The notes below the pieces were generated by a model. That model was not told the origin of the DNA and ran no database searches. It was given only the letters and a program-made list of their open reading frames with translations. A stretch of 64,000 nt of DNA from Burkholderia sp. H160 (GTDB lineage: Bacteria; Pseudomonadota; Gammaproteobacteria; Burkholderiales; Burkholderiaceae). The position numbers and the translations under genes were made by a program. Of the stretch, positions 56,424-64,000 are shown in pieces. Each line of letters opens with the position of its first letter. Position 1 is the stretch's first letter. The stretch lies in assembly GCA_000173575.1 (NCBI GenBank), contig ABYL01000025.1, positions 1 through 64,000 of the forward strand. Reading direction: 5' to 3'.

Positions 56424-57173
56424 TTACTGCATATACATGCCGCCGTTCACGTGCAGCGTCGTGCCGGTGATGTAGCCCGCTTGCGGCGACGCGAGGAACG
56501 CGACCGCATGCGCGATGTCTTCCGGGCTGCCGAGACGGCCCAGCGGAATTTGAGTCTTCAGCGCGGCCTGCTGCTCTTCGGGCAGCGCCTTCGTCATGTC
56601 GGTATCGATAAAACCAGGCGCCACGCAATTGACCGTGATGCCGCGGCTGCCGATCTCACGCGCGAGCGCGCGCGTCATGCCCGCGACGCCGGCCTTCGCG
56701 GCCGCATAGTTGATCTGCCCGGGGTTGCCGGCCGAGCCGACCACCGACGTGATGTTGATGATGCGGCCGCCCTTCGCTTTCATCATCGGGCGCAGCACCG
56801 CGCGCGAAAGGCGGAACACCGACTTCAGGTTGGTGTCGATCACGGCGTCCCAATCGTCGTCCTTCATGCGCATCGCCAGTTGGTCCTGCGTAATGCCGGC
56901 GTTGTTCACGAGCACGTTGAGCGCGCCGAATTCCTTGACCGCGCCGTCGATCAGCGCTTCGGCCGCGGCCGCGTCGTTGACGTCGAGCACCGCACCGCGA
57001 CCGTTCACGCCGGCCGCCTTGAACGCTTCGGTGATCGCCGTCGCGCCGCTTTCGCTCGTCGCGGTGCCGATGACCGTCGCGCCCTGCTGCGCGAGTTCCA
57101 TCGCGATCGCACGGCCGATGCCGCGCGATGCGCCCGTCACGATTGCGATCTGCTTGTCGAGAGTCTTTTCCAT
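56424..57173 (-). CDS. fabG: 3-oxoacyl-ACP reductase
   Basis: NADPH-dependent reductase of the elongation cycle. It is a 249-aa short-chain dehydrogenase with cofactor motif TGASRGIGRAIA, the NNAG segment in VLVNNAGITQD, catalytic Ser in ITSVVGSAG and the YxxxK pair in INYAAAKAGV. Length and ends match E. coli FabG. 80 bases downstream of fabD. Confidence 0.98.
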   Translation of the reverse strand: MEKTLDKQIAIVTGASRGIGRAIAMELAQQGATVIGTATSESGATAITEAFKAAGVNGRGAVLDVNDAAAAEALIDGAVKEFGALNVLVNNAGITQDQLAMRMKDDDWDAVIDTNLKSVFRLSRAVLRPMMKAKGGRIINITSVVGSAGNPGQINYAAAKAGVAGMTRALAREIGSRGITVNCVAPGFIDTDMTKALPEEQQAALKTQIPLGRLGSPEDIAHAVAFLASPQAGYITGTTLHVNGGMYMQ

Positions 57174-57252
57174 CTGTCAGTCCGGATGCCCTTCAAATAG
57201 GGCTCATTGATTCTTGTTGATTCTTCTGCCGAAAAATGCGGCGCTCGCGCGC

Positions 57253-58188
57253 TTATTCTGCCGTCACGAGCTTCAGCGTCTCTTCGAGCGATGCCGGATC
57301 GAACACCGACGCGCCGACGAGACTGCCGTCGATGCGCTTGGTCAAACCCGCAAGGACCTTGCCCGGGCCGCATTCGATCACGTGCGTGATGCCCTGCGCG
57401 GCCATCGCCTGAACGCTTTCGACCCAGCGCACCGGACCAGCTGCCTGGCGCACCAGCGCGTCCTTGATCCCAGACGGCTCATTGACCACGGCGACGTCGA
57501 CGTTGTTGATGACGGGGATGGACGGCACCCGCACGTCGATGCTCGCGAGGTATTCGCGCAACTGATCCGACGCGGGCTTGAGCAGCGACGAGTGGAACGG
57601 CGCCGACACCGGCAACGGCAGCGCGCGCTTCGCGCCCTTCGCCTTCGCGACTTCGCAGGCCTTCTCGACTGCGGCCTTGTGGCCCGCGATCACGACTTGC
57701 GCCGGCGCGTTGAAATTGACGGCTTCGACGACACCCGCCGCCGACGCTTCCGCGCAGACCGCGCGCACGGTGTCGTCGTCGAGGCCAAGAATCGCGGCCA
57801 TGCCGCCTTCACCCACCGGCACCGCGGTTTGCATCGCCTGCGCGCGGAAACGCACGAGCGGCACCGCATCGCGAAACGCGAGCGCGCCGGCCGCGACGAG
57901 CGCCGTGTATTCGCCGAGGCTATGGCCGGCGACGATCGCCGGCGCCGGACCGCCCGCCTGCTGCCACGCGCGATAGACCGCGTAGGCTGCGGTCAGCATG
58001 ACCGGCTGGGTGTTGGTGGTGAGATTGAGATCTTCGGCGGGGCCTTCGGCGATCAGCTTGCCGAGGTCCTGGTTGAGTGCGTCAGAAGCTTCCTGAACCG
58101 TTTCGCGCACGAGTGCATGATCGGCGAATGCGTTCAGCATGCCGACCGCCTGCGAACCCTGCCCAGGAAAAACGAACGCAAATTTCAT
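57253..58188 (-). CDS. fabD: Malonyl-CoA:ACP transacylase
   Basis: Loads malonyl groups onto ACP. The 311-aa protein begins MKFAFVFPGQGSQAVGM. The catalytic serine is in VAGHSLGEYTALVAAG and the partner histidine in SAPFHSSLLKPA. Ordinary length. Between fabH and fabG, with gaps of about 117 and 79 bases. Confidence 0.98.
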   Translation of the reverse strand: MKFAFVFPGQGSQAVGMLNAFADHALVRETVQEASDALNQDLGKLIAEGPAEDLNLTTNTQPVMLTAAYAVYRAWQQAGGPAPAIVAGHSLGEYTALVAAGALAFRDAVPLVRFRAQAMQTAVPVGEGGMAAILGLDDDTVRAVCAEASAAGVVEAVNFNAPAQVVIAGHKAAVEKACEVAKAKGAKRALPLPVSAPFHSSLLKPASDQLREYLASIDVRVPSIPVINNVDVAVVNEPSGIKDALVRQAAGPVRWVESVQAMAAQGITHVIECGPGKVLAGLTKRIDGSLVGASVFDPASLEETLKLVTAE

Positions 58189-58305
58189 ATCGTCCCCAAA
58201 TTCTGTTTAATCGGATGTGGCGGCCGGCCGCGTGCGCTGCACGGGGCGCGCGTTGCTCCGGCCGCACGGGCACCGCCAGCGGCGCCCTGCGATGCGTCGT
58301 CGCGC

Positions 58306-59295
58306 TCAGTAGCGGATGACCGACGCGCCCCACGTGAAGCCGCCGCCGACGCCTTCGATCAGCACGTTCTGGCCGCGCTTGATGCGGCCGTCGCGCACCG
58401 CGACGTCGAGTGCGAGCGGAATGGATGCCGCCGACGTATTGCCGTGCTCGCCCACCGTGACGACCATGCGCTCCTGCGGCAGGCCGAGCTTGCGGCAGGT
58501 GCTTTGCATGATGCGGATATTCGCCTGATGCGGAATCAGCCAGTCGATCTGTTCGGGCTTCAGGTCGGCCTTTTCCAATGCTTCGACGGCGACCTTCTCG
58601 AGCACGTTGACGGCGAGCTTGAACACCGCCTGGCCGTCCATGTGCAGGAACGCGCTGCCGGCGACCACGCCGCCGTTCACGTTGCCCGGCGTGCAGAGAA
58701 TGTTCGAATGGCTGCCGTCCGCGTGCATCGCGCTTGCCAGCACACCCGGTTCGTCGGATGCCTGCAGGATCACGGCGCCCGCGCCGTCGCCGAACAGCAC
58801 GCAGGTGGTGCGATCGTTGAAATCGAGAATGCGCGAGAAGGTTTCCGCGCCGACCACGAGGGCCGTGCGGTGCTGGCCGGTGCGAATCAGGCTATCCACC
58901 GTCGCGACCGCGTAAGCGAAGCCGGAGCAGACCGCCTGCACGTCAAACGCGGCGCCCTGATTCTTGATGCCGAGCTTGTTCTGCAGCAGGCAGGCGGTGC
59001 TCGGGAACACGAAGTCCGGTGTGGAGGTGGCGACGACGATCAGGTCGATGGACTGCGGATCGATGTCCGCCGCCTCGATCGCACGCTGCGACGCGATCAA
59101 CGCGAGGTCGCTGGTCGTGACGTCCGGATCGGCGAAGTGACGCGCATGGATGCCCGTGCGCGCGACGATCCATTCGTCGCTCGTTTCGACACCTTGCCTG
59201 GCGAGACGCTCTGCCAGATCCTGATTGGTGACGCGGTTGGGCGGCAGACAGCTGCCGGTGCCCAGCACGCGGGAGTAGATTGTGGATTGAGCCAT
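58306..59295 (-). CDS. fabH: 3-oxoacyl-ACP synthase III
   Basis: Initiates fatty acid chains from acetyl-CoA and malonyl-ACP. The Cys-His-Asn triad is seen in [19 protein letters not shown] and [10 protein letters not shown]. 329 aa. The ATG at 59295 overlaps the plsX stop by one base (TAATG), a sign of coupled translation. Confidence 0.98.
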   Translation of the reverse strand: MAQSTIYSRVLGTGSCLPPNRVTNQDLAERLARQGVETSDEWIVARTGIHARHFADPDVTTSDLALIASQRAIEAADIDPQSIDLIVVATSTPDFVFPSTACLLQNKLGIKNQGAAFDVQAVCSGFAYAVATVDSLIRTGQHRTALVVGAETFSRILDFNDRTTCVLFGDGAGAVILQASDEPGVLASAMHADGSHSNILCTPGNVNGGVVAGSAFLHMDGQAVFKLAVNVLEKVAVEALEKADLKPEQIDWLIPHQANIRIMQSTCRKLGLPQERMVVTVGEHGNTSAASIPLALDVAVRDGRIKRGQNVLIEGVGGGFTWGASVIRY

Positions 59296-60401
59296 TATGC
59301 CTTCGAGGATTGCGCAGCGTAGGGCTCGGCGGGCTGGCCTGCGATCGGGTTTGCGTGGCCCGCACCGCTTGCGTCGCGCGCCGCCTGCTCCAGAGAACCC
59401 GCGTTCTCTTCCATCGCTCGCGCAAGGCGCTCCAGCACGCCGTTTTTGACGGCATCATACCCGCGTTTGATAGCCCACTCAAACGCGTAGGCATCGGCGG
59501 AACCGTGGCTTTTGATCACGAGGCCGCGCAAGCCGAGCAGCGCGGCGCCGTTGTATTGCCGATGATCGACGCGTTTCTTGAAGCGCATCAATACCGGCAG
59601 CGCGAGCACCGCCATCACCTTGGTCAGCCACGACCGGCCGAACTCTTCCTTGATGATGTTGGACAGCATTTGCGCGAGACCTTCCGACGTCTTCAGCGCG
59701 ACATTGCCGACAAAGCCATCGCAGACGATCACGTCGACGGTGCCCTTGTAGATGTCGTCGCCTTCTACGTTGCCGTGAAAGTTCAGTGTACTCGCACGCA
59801 GCAGTTCGCCGGCGCGCTTGATGATGTCGTTGCCCTTGATGACTTCTTCGCCGATGTTGAGCAGGCCAATAGTGGGCCGCTCCTTGCCCTCGAGCGCGGA
59901 CACGAGCGCGTGCCCCATCTCGGCGAACTGCAGCAGGTGCTGCGGCTCGCAGTCGACGTTGGCGCCCAGGTCGAGCATCATCGTATAGCCGGTGGGATTG
60001 GGCAGGGCAAACGCGATAGCCGGGCGTTCGATGCCCGACAGCGTTTTCAGCACATAACGCGAGACCGCCATCAGTGCGCCGGTATTGCCGGCGGAAATGC
60101 AGGCTTGCGCCTCGCCTTCCTTGACTCGGTTCAGCGCCACGCGCATCGACGAATCTTTTTTCTTGCGAAGCGCGACCTCGACCGGATCGTCCATCGCGAC
60201 GACCTCGGTAGCAGGCACGACGGTCAGCGCCGGCAGATCCTGCGCCTTGAGCTTCTTCAGCTGCGCACGAATCGCACTTTCAAGGCCGACGAGCAGCAAC
60301 TGCGCATCGGGATGCGAACGAACGAAGTTGACGGCAGCGGGAACGGTCACGGACGGGCCGTGGTCGCCTCCCATGCAATCTATCGTGAGCTTTACTGTCA
60401 T
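59295..60401 (-). CDS. plsX: Phosphate acyltransferase PlsX
   Basis: Converts acyl-ACP to acyl-phosphate for phospholipid synthesis. The start [22 protein letters not shown] and the segments [11 protein letters not shown] and [18 protein letters not shown] are family hallmarks. 368 aa, with an Ala/Gly/Pro-rich last 30 residues. Follows rpmF, the common rpmF-plsX-fabH order. Confidence 0.98.
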   Translation of the reverse strand: MTVKLTIDCMGGDHGPSVTVPAAVNFVRSHPDAQLLLVGLESAIRAQLKKLKAQDLPALTVVPATEVVAMDDPVEVALRKKKDSSMRVALNRVKEGEAQACISAGNTGALMAVSRYVLKTLSGIERPAIAFALPNPTGYTMMLDLGANVDCEPQHLLQFAEMGHALVSALEGKERPTIGLLNIGEEVIKGNDIIKRAGELLRASTLNFHGNVEGDDIYKGTVDVIVCDGFVGNVALKTSEGLAQMLSNIIKEEFGRSWLTKVMAVLALPVLMRFKKRVDHRQYNGAALLGLRGLVIKSHGSADAYAFEWAIKRGYDAVKNGVLERLARAMEENAGSLEQAARDASGAGHANPIAGQPAEPYAAQSSKA

Positions 60402-60572
60402 GGAGTGCGACGAATTTCAGACGCTCTGCTTGGGATCGCGCTAAGCGCCAAAGCGCCAACTGCGATCGACACAAAAAAGCGGCAGTTGAATGCCGCCTTT
60501 TTGCTGAACCAGGAAAATGTCAAGCGAGCCGATCGCTACGCGAAACGCCACAGGGCGCATCGCAGTTAACGA

Positions 60573-60752
60573 TTAGTCGTTCTTCGTCTTGACGACTTTC
60601 TTGCCGCGATAGTAGCCGTTCGGGCTGATGTGGTGACGCAGATGCACTTCGCCCGTGCTCGGCTCGACAGCCAGCGGCGCTGCCGTCAGGAAATCGTGCG
60701 AACGGTGCATGCCGCGCTTCGACGGCGACTTCTTGTTTTGTTGAACTGCCAT
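60573..60752 (-). CDS. rpmF: 50S ribosomal protein L32
   Basis: A 59-aa basic ribosomal protein: [20 protein letters not shown] and later [17 protein letters not shown]. This is the cysteine-free form without the zinc ribbon. The ATG at 60752 matches the family, and the frame upstream is non-homologous. Preceded by its own probable promoter although yceD lies just upstream. Confidence 0.98.
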   Translation of the reverse strand: MAVQQNKKSPSKRGMHRSHDFLTAAPLAVEPSTGEVHLRHHISPNGYYRGKKVVKTKND

Positions 60753-60778
60753 GACTAAAACTCCAAAAAATTTTCCGA

Positions 60779-60806
60779 ATTCTAACACAGCCCGATACGG
60801 TCTTAA
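60779..60806 (-). promoter_or_regulatory. Candidate promoter for rpmF
   Basis: On the minus strand TTAAGA (60806-60801), a 16-base spacer and TAGAAT (60784-60779) lie between the yceD stop and rpmF, 27 bases before the ATG. Moderate match only. Confidence 0.4.
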
Positions 60807-60854
60807 CTACTGGCCATATGGCCAATATGCCCGCATCGCGCCCCCTGCAACTGT

Positions 60855-61511
60855 TTAGTGCTTCTTGCCGCCCGGCTCGTCGCGCTTCAGACTTTCGAGC
60901 GCCGCGAACGGATTGCGCCGCTCATTGGACTGATCCGGCTCGCCGGCATCGCCAGCCTCGTCCTGCGCGGCGTCGTCGCCCTCGCCTTCGCTGCCGTCGG
61001 CGCCCGAGACAAGGCTCTCGTGCACTTCAGGGCAGACCTCGTGTTTGGGCACGAGCGGCAAGGAAAGCAGCAACTCCTCTTCGATCAAGTCGATGAGATC
61101 GAACTGGCGTGAGCCCACGATCACCTCGACTTCATCCTCGTCCAGTGGAAACTCTTCGGCTTCCGCCTCCGTATTGACGATCCGGTAAGTTGCGTCGACG
61201 TTGAACGCCTGCGAATACGGCGTCAAGCACCGCTGGCATTCGAGCCACGCGACACCGTGAATCACCAGCCGCAGATAAGGCTGGGGACCTTCAGTGCCAT
61301 CGTCTTGCAATTCCGGCTGCGTCGTCCCTTCAGCCTGCCATGTGAACGCTGTGTCGCGATCTGGCGCTTCCGCCGGGACTTCGTTTAACATGCGCGGCAG
61401 TTGCGAGACGCGCACGACACCCGCGGCCTGACGCCCGCTCCGCGTAAATTCGAACAGATCGAGTTCATGCGGGTCGGACAGACCTGCAGGTTTGCCAGGA
61501 TGTTGAGTCAT
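60855..61511 (-). CDS. yceD: YceD family 23S rRNA accumulation protein (DUF177)
   Basis: A 218-aa acidic protein whose family is needed for normal 23S rRNA accumulation in E. coli. The conserved WLECQRCLTPYSQAF segment holds the typical cysteine pair. A Glu/Asp-rich C-terminal half (LDEDEVEVIVGS, then GADGSEGEGDDAAQDEAGD) is longer than in E. coli YceD (173 aa). ATG at 61511 (MTQHPGKPAGLSDP). Upstream of rpmF, the usual yceD-rpmF pairing. Confidence 0.93.
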   Translation of the reverse strand: MTQHPGKPAGLSDPHELDLFEFTRSGRQAAGVVRVSQLPRMLNEVPAEAPDRDTAFTWQAEGTTQPELQDDGTEGPQPYLRLVIHGVAWLECQRCLTPYSQAFNVDATYRIVNTEAEAEEFPLDEDEVEVIVGSRQFDLIDLIEEELLLSLPLVPKHEVCPEVHESLVSGADGSEGEGDDAAQDEAGDAGEPDQSNERRNPFAALESLKRDEPGGKKH

Positions 61512-61818
61512 GTGCGCTCCTGCGTCGGCAAGTATGTTGCCGGGGTGATTCGCGAAGGACAATCAGATCCGCCGCGAAGGTAAATCCGGTGTGCGAGGCA
61601 GCCAGTGGAGCCCGCGGCCGTTTCGTTCAACTCTACTGCGCTCCCCTCAACCTTCAGAAAGCCACTGAACGCGCCGAGACCCTTCCTTCAAGCGCAAGCA
61701 TACCGTGAAAAGCCCAAAATCATATCCGTTTTGTCTTTTCGAGTCAAACACTTAAGCCCGTACGCGTGCGAGCCTCGCGCAACCCGGTACGACCCGCCCT
61801 TCCCGTTGCCCGCAAACC
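61512..61818. other. Divergent promoter region of yceD and maf
   Basis: A 307-base gap with an AT-richer centre (about 61690-61760). It should carry the promoters for both genes. I cannot assign hexamers with confidence and see no coding potential. Confidence 0.4.
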
Positions 61819-62436
61819 ATGTCTGATCCCTCCAAACGCCCGCCACGCCTGATTCTGGCGTCGAGTTCGCGGTATCGCCGCGAGTTGCTCGAACGCCTGC
61901 GCGTGCCTTTCGACGTCGTCGTGCCCGCGATCGACGAAACCCCGCTCGCCGGCGAAACGCCTGAAGCCACCGCACTGCGCCTCGCTGAAGCCAAAGCCCG
62001 CGCGGTCGCCCAAGGGCTCGCCGCCGCCGAACGCGCGCTCGTGATCGGCTCCGACCAGGTCGCCACCTATGACGGCCTGCAGATCGGCAAACCCGGCACA
62101 CACGACAAGGCTCTCGCGCAATTGCAGGCGATGCGCGGCCGCGACGTGCTGTTCCATAGTGCGCTGTGCCTGTTCGACAGCGCGACGGATCGCGCGCAAA
62201 CCGTCGACGTGATCACCCGCGTGCGCTTCCGCAACCTGCCGGACGCGGCGCTCGTCGCCTACCTGCACGCCGAAACGCCCTACGACGTGGCCGGCAGCGC
62301 CAAATCAGAAGGGCTCGGCATCGCGCTGCTGGACGCCATTCATTCCGACGACCCGACCGCGCTCGTCGGCCTGCCGCTGATCGCGCTGTCGAGCATGCTG
62401 CTCGCGGCCGACTATCCGCTCCTGGAGGCACGATGA
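61819..62436 (+). CDS. Maf-family nucleotide pyrophosphatase
   Basis: House-cleaning nucleoside triphosphate pyrophosphatase, of the 7-methyl-GTP (YceF) type by its neighbourhood beside yceD and rpmF. The Maf motif SSRYRRELLERL and the conserved VIGSDQVATYDG and AKSEGLGIALLDAI are present. 205 aa, starting MSDPSKRPPRLILASS. The stop overlaps the start of the next gene by four bases. Confidence 0.92.
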   Translation: MSDPSKRPPRLILASSSRYRRELLERLRVPFDVVVPAIDETPLAGETPEATALRLAEAKARAVAQGLAAAERALVIGSDQVATYDGLQIGKPGTHDKALAQLQAMRGRDVLFHSALCLFDSATDRAQTVDVITRVRFRNLPDAALVAYLHAETPYDVAGSAKSEGLGIALLDAIHSDDPTALVGLPLIALSSMLLAADYPLLEAR

Positions 62437-63152
62437 CAGGCACGCTCTATCTGATTCCGAACACGCTCGGCGAAGGCGACGCGAGCGCGCTCGATCTGGT
62501 GCTGCCCGCGCCCGTGCGCGCCCGCGCGGCGTCGCTGCACTATTACATTGGTGAAAACGCCAAGACCACGCGCGCGTTCCTGAAAAAGGTTGGCACCGAG
62601 CGGCCGATTCAGGAAATCGAGATTCGCGAACTGAACGTCAACACACCGGCCGGTGAGATCGACAAGCTGCTGGCGCCGCTGCTCGCGGGCACCGACGCAG
62701 GCCTGGTCTCCGAAGCCGGCTGCCCGGCGGTCGCGGATCCGGGCGCGCTGCTCGTGCGACGCGCGCACGAGCGCGGCGTGAAGGTCGTGCCGCTGGTCGG
62801 GCCGAGTTCGATTCTGCTTGCGCTGATGGCATCAGGGCTGAACGGCCAGAGCTTCGCGTTTCACGGCTACCTGCCCGTCGACGCTGCCGAGCGCGCCAAA
62901 CGGCTGCGCGATCTCGAGCAACAGTCGCGCAAGAGCAAGCAGACGCAGATTTTCATCGAAACGCCGTACCGGAATCGCGCCTTGCTCGATACGTTGCTTG
63001 CGACCTGCGCGCCGTCGACGCTTGTCTGCGTGGCGGTCGATCTGACACTGCCGACCGAGGTGATCGCGAGCCGGACCGTTACCGACTGGAAAAAGAAGCC
63101 CGATATCGACCTGCATAAGCGGCCGGCGATTTTTCTGATTCTGGCGACCTGA
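62433..63152 (+). CDS. RsmI-like SAM-dependent methyltransferase
   Basis: A 239-aa tetrapyrrole-methylase-fold protein. MTGTLYLIPNTLGEGDASAL, GTDAGLVSEAGCPAVADPG and PLVGPSSILLALMASGLNG match the RsmI (16S rRNA C1402 2'-O) superfamily. The N-terminus and shorter length suggest the paralogous YraL-like subgroup, so the target is uncertain. GGAGG lies 5 bases upstream of the ATG. Coupled to maf by ATGA overlap. Confidence 0.88.
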   Translation: MTGTLYLIPNTLGEGDASALDLVLPAPVRARAASLHYYIGENAKTTRAFLKKVGTERPIQEIEIRELNVNTPAGEIDKLLAPLLAGTDAGLVSEAGCPAVADPGALLVRRAHERGVKVVPLVGPSSILLALMASGLNGQSFAFHGYLPVDAAERAKRLRDLEQQSRKSKQTQIFIETPYRNRALLDTLLATCAPSTLVCVAVDLTLPTEVIASRTVTDWKKKPDIDLHKRPAIFLILAT

Positions 63153-63211
63153 GCGCAAGCGCCGGTCAGACAGCGAAAAGCGGCCAGAGAGGAAACGCCG
63201 CGCACAATGAC

Positions 63212-63250
63212 AAAGCCCGCGCAACCGGCCAGGCCAGTCGCGCGGGCTTT
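63212..63250. terminator. Terminator between methyltransferase and S49 peptidase genes
   Basis: An 11-bp perfect stem (63212-63222 with 63240-63250) encloses a 17-base loop that itself contains GGCC pairs. It lies between convergent genes. T-tracts are short on both sides. Confidence 0.65.
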
Positions 63251-63265
63251 CTTATAACTGCGAAC

Positions 63266-64000
63266 TCAACGCAGATTCAACTTCTCGCCAAGCGCCATGG
63301 CCCGAACCGCGCCGGCGCCCACCGCTGCGCCGAACTTGCGAGCAACACGATCCGTAATGCTCTCTTTTACCGTGTAATCGACGATATCCGGCGCCTTGAA
63401 GATTTCACGCGCAACATAATCCGCATCACCCAAACCGTCCGCGAGACCCAGTTCGACGCTCTTCTGCCCCGTCCAGAACAGGCCCGAGAACATATCCGGC
63501 GTCTCATGCAGACGCTTGCCGCGTCCCTGACGCACCGCGTCGATAAACTGTGCGTGGATCTGATCGAGCATATCCTGCGCGATTGTGTCCATCTTCGGCG
63601 TTTCCGGGGAGAACGGATCGAAAAAACCCTTGTTCTCGCCCGCTGTGTGCAGCCGCCGCTGAATCCCCAACTTGTCCATCAGGCCGGTGAAACCGAAGCT
63701 GTCCATCAGCACGCCGATCGAACCGACGATGCTCGCCTTGTCGACATAGATCTTCTCCGCTGCCGCGGCCGCGTAATAGCCGCCCGAGGCGCACATATCG
63801 CCGACGACGACATACAGCGGGATCGACGGATATTTGCCGCGCAGCCGCCGGATCTCGCTGTTGATGATGCCCGCCTGCACCGGACTGCCGCCCGGGCTAT
63901 TGCAGTAAAGGATCACGCCGGCGGTATCGGAATCTTCGAACGCGGAATCGAGCGCGGTGTTGATATCTTCGGCGTTTGCACTCGTATCCGTCGCGATCTC
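63266..64000 (-). CDS. sppA: S49 family signal peptide peptidase (5' end cut by window)
   Basis: Membrane-associated serine protease that degrades cleaved signal peptides. The visible 245 residues include LYCNSPGGSPVQAG, the nucleophile serine in DMCASGGYYAAAAAEKIYV and IVGSIGVL, all of the short SppA (36K-type) class. The frame is open through base 64000, so the start and N-terminal membrane anchor lie beyond the right edge. The C-terminus ends MALGEKLNLR. Confidence 0.94.
   Translation of the reverse strand, partial: EIATDTSANAEDINTALDSAFEDSDTAGVILYCNSPGGSPVQAGIINSEIRRLRGKYPSIPLYVVVGDMCASGGYYAAAAAEKIYVDKASIVGSIGVLMDSFGFTGLMDKLGIQRRLHTAGENKGFFDPFSPETPKMDTIAQDMLDQIHAQFIDAVRQGRGKRLHETPDMFSGLFWTGQKSVELGLADGLGDADYVAREIFKAPDIVDYTVKESITDRVARKFGAAVGAGAVRAMALGEKLNLR

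Noticed and set aside
57214-59322. A 702-codon plus-strand open frame opposite fabD and fabH
   Set aside because: Same antisense artefact; composition is that of reverse-complemented high-GC codons and it covers two certain genes.

Overview
The window is a GC-rich (by eye well over 60 percent) bacterial chromosome segment, tightly packed with housekeeping genes. It carries no transposase, phage, CRISPR or plasmid gene that I can see. Gene content and order point to Burkholderiaceae, most likely Paraburkholderia or Burkholderia. The indicators are an elongation factor P with Arg32 next to the rhamnosyltransferase EarP, a uvrC-pgsA-tRNA(Gly)-tRNA(Gly)-tRNA(Cys) block, a mucABD-type sigma-E locus joined to fab and lepA-lepB-rnc-era-recO-pdxJ-acpS genes, and the protein sequences themselves. 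Genus placement is inference from recognition, not from a search.

Layout. 1-5443: folP (cut by the left edge), ftsH and rlmE on the minus strand, yhbY divergent, then a small membrane protein and greA. 5596-13759: carB, carA with a long leader, an MFS transporter and the lipoprotein murein transglycosylase mltD. 13917-16989: gloB divergent from a methyltransferase-rnhA-dnaQ-tRNA(Val) run. 17506-27058: two ABC exporters flanking two membrane proteins and a GT4 glycosyltransferase, then trehalose genes otsB-otsA. 27343-29495: a copper/cytochrome oxidase assembly set (SCO1-type, PCu(A)C, CtaG). 29507-33086: an acetyltransferase, a TraB/GumN protein and two unrecognised exported proteins in less GC-rich DNA. 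33233-36774: the tRNA cluster, pgsA and uvrC. 37002-39148: earP and efp. 39419-41075: a truncated CsbD-like peptide and an orphan NtrC-type regulator.

From 60752 leftwards to 41164 the minus strand carries one nearly unbroken run: rpmF, plsX, fabH, fabD, fabG, acpP, fabF, a small membrane protein, rpoE, mucA, mucB, mucD, a glutaredoxin-like gene, lepA, lepB, rnc, era, recO, pdxJ, acpS and nagZ. It links fatty acid and phospholipid synthesis, envelope stress control, protein export, translation and ribosome maturation, and holo-ACP formation. yceD lies upstream of rpmF. maf and an RsmI-like methyltransferase diverge from yceD, and an S49 peptidase is cut by the right edge.

Most genes are ordinary. 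The parts that deserve attention are (i) the NtrC-like regulator, which has lost the GAFTGA threonine, the Walker B aspartate and one arginine finger; (ii) repeated low-complexity tails or inserts on otherwise conserved enzymes (RNase III, UvrC, RecO, YhbY, OtsA, MltD, a methyltransferase); (iii) the exporter/glycosyltransferase neighbourhood; (iv) the pair of orphan exported proteins beside the tRNA cluster; and (v) a 27-residue CsbD-like relic with a good ribosome binding site. I did not find an obvious new defence or mobile system.
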